Below, piece by piece: positions 63,123 to 64,000 of a stretch of 64,000 nt of DNA. This stretch comes from Porphyra umbilicalis. Its lineage: Eukaryota; Rhodophyta; Bangiophyceae; Bangiales; Bangiaceae. Both the position numbers and the translations under genes were made by a program. The notes under the pieces are model-generated. The model was not told the origin of the DNA, searched no databases, and saw only the letters and a list, made by a program, of their open reading frames with translations. The stretch is taken from positions 124,001-188,000 of the forward strand of contig KV918900.1 of NCBI GenBank assembly GCA_002049455.2, read 5' to 3'. Each line of letters starts with the position of its first letter. The first letter of the stretch is position 1.

Positions 63123-64000
63123 ATGGTGACCCCAGACCCCCCCCCCATGGTGGGCACCCCCGCAGCCGCGGCGGCCGCCGCCGAAGTGTCGGCGGTCCTC
63201 CGCCAAATGGCCACCACCGCCGACGCGCTGACGGCGACGGTCGAGGCGCTGCCGACGCCCGACACGTCGGCGGGCATGTCCATCCTCGCCGCCCGCACGC
63301 ACCTGCTCCTTGCCTACACCGCGTCGGTGGCGTCCATCATGGCCACCCGCGCGGTCGGCGGCAGCGTCGGCACGTGCGCGGCGCTGCCGCTCGCGATTGA
63401 GTGCCGCGTCGGCCTCGACAAGACGCGCGGGGTGGCGGCGCACGTTGCGGGCCGCGTCGAGCGGATGCTCGAGGTGGCGGCGGCGGCAGAGGCCGACGGG
63501 AGCGCCGGTGCCGGCAAAGCGTCTGGCGGCGCCGCCGGGGGGGGGGCTGCGGAGCGCCGCCTCGGCGGCCTCCGCCCCAACCCGGCGGCGCTCGTCGAGC
63601 CCGCCGACGATGAGCGGGCGGCGGTGGCCGTTGCCGACGGCGGGGGCGGCGGCGGGGGCGGCGGCGCCGCGGCTGCCAAGAAGAAGAAGAAGCGCGGTGC
63701 GGGCGCGGCAGCCGCCAACGCCGACGCCGTCGTCGACAAGGACAATGACGACGACGGCGACAACGACGACGGCGACGACGGCGACAGCGCCGGCGCCGAC
63801 CACGACGACGACGGCGGCGGCAGTGACGGCAGCGAGGCGTACCCCCCCGCCCCCCCCGGGGTGGGCGCCCCTCCCCCCCCCCGACGGCGGCGCCGCCGTC
63901 TACCGCCCCCCCCGCTTCTCGGCGGTGGCGTACCCCCCCCCGGCGGCGGCGGCCCTGCCGCCGGCGCCACGGCCCGCCGCGCCGCGGCCGCCGCGGCGCG
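63123..64000 (+). CDS. NGDN: neuroguidin / Lcp5-like (Sas10/Utp3 family), cut by window end
   Basis: The ATG at 63123 gives an Ala-rich start, a helical region with ARTHLLLAYTASVASIMATR, then IECRVGLDKTRGVAAHVAGR, and LGGLRPNPAALVEP. This order (LLLxY helix, R..LxKxR helix, RPNP) is the signature of the Sas10/Utp3/C1D family as in neuroguidin and yeast Lcp5, which act in the small-subunit processome and, for neuroguidin, bind eIF4E. A Lys-rich patch and a long Asp-rich stretch (63720-63815) follow. Near the end, in another frame, YRPPRFSAVAYPP matches the YVPPR...Y segment of the family; the change falls on C-runs between 63842 and 63888. The C-terminus lies beyond the window. Confidence 0.8.
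   Translation, partial: MVTPDPPPMVGTPAAAAAAAEVSAVLRQMATTADALTATVEALPTPDTSAGMSILAARTHLLLAYTASVASIMATRAVGGSVGTCAALPLAIECRVGLDKTRGVAAHVAGRVERMLEVAAAAEADGSAGAGKASGGAAGGGAAERRLGGLRPNPAALVEPADDERAAVAVADGGGGGGGGGAAAAKKKKKRGAGAAAANADAVVDKDNDDDGDNDDGDDGDSAGADHDDDGGGSDGSEAYPPAPPGVGAPPPPRRRRRRLPPPPLLGGGVPPPGGGGPAAGATARRAAAAAA

Noticed and set aside
62439-63803. 454-codon minus-strand frame opposite neuroguidin
   Set aside because: The plus strand carries the ordered Sas10/Utp3 family signature (LLLxY helix, RPNP), so the antisense frame is a composition effect.

Overview
The window is nuclear DNA from a very GC-rich, intron-poor eukaryote. The genes are eukaryotic: an actin-related protein of chromatin remodellers, a GPAT3/4/9-type acyltransferase, neuroguidin and a WS/DGAT enzyme. 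Proteins are full of Ala, Gly and Pro runs, several coding regions are unbroken for more than 1 kb, and G/C homopolymers are everywhere. A bangiophyte red alga (Porphyra/Pyropia-like) is my best guess; a GC-rich green alga is the alternative. No sequence search was possible.

Layout. 0-9 kb: GC-saturated repeats, an ill-defined coding block (about 3-6.5 kb, probably minus strand), and one clear gene for a secreted protein with contiguous 11-residue amphipathic repeats (6661-7656). 9-20 kb: an unidentified Cys/His-containing gene split by a whole-looking Ty3/gypsy chromovirus (10318-19316, 5-bp target duplication ctgcc), followed tail-to-tail by the 3' end of a second copy (19477 to about 20063). 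20-21.2 kb: a probable membrane protein, minus strand. 21-30 kb: mostly non-coding, with minisatellites, an inverted-repeat element and one small unidentified gene. 30.6-38.5 kb: a coiled-coil protein gene (+), then ARP4/BAF53 (-) and a protein with an eIF4E-binding-like motif and a degenerate DEAD-box-like fold (-). 39-51 kb: a (CCG)n tract, then a KDZ-type DNA transposon (transposase in two frames) and a 1000-residue companion gene. 51.0-52.6 kb: an 84-bp-period satellite. 53-64 kb: a partial GPAT copy hit by a foldback MITE, a displaced copy of the 5' end of the 38-kb gene, decayed coding fragments, a fuller GPAT gene, a WS/DGAT gene facing it, and the start of neuroguidin.

Genes acting together: GPAT (first acylation of glycerol-3-phosphate) and WS/DGAT (final acylation to triacylglycerol or wax ester) lie 0.36 kb apart and convergent, so the right end holds a small neutral-lipid locus. 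ARP4 and neuroguidin are housekeeping genes of chromatin and of ribosome or mRNA biology.

Recurrent oddity: in most host genes the frame changes at G/C homopolymers of about 7 or more, as expected from consensus length errors in the assembly. True frameshifts cannot be told from these by reading alone.
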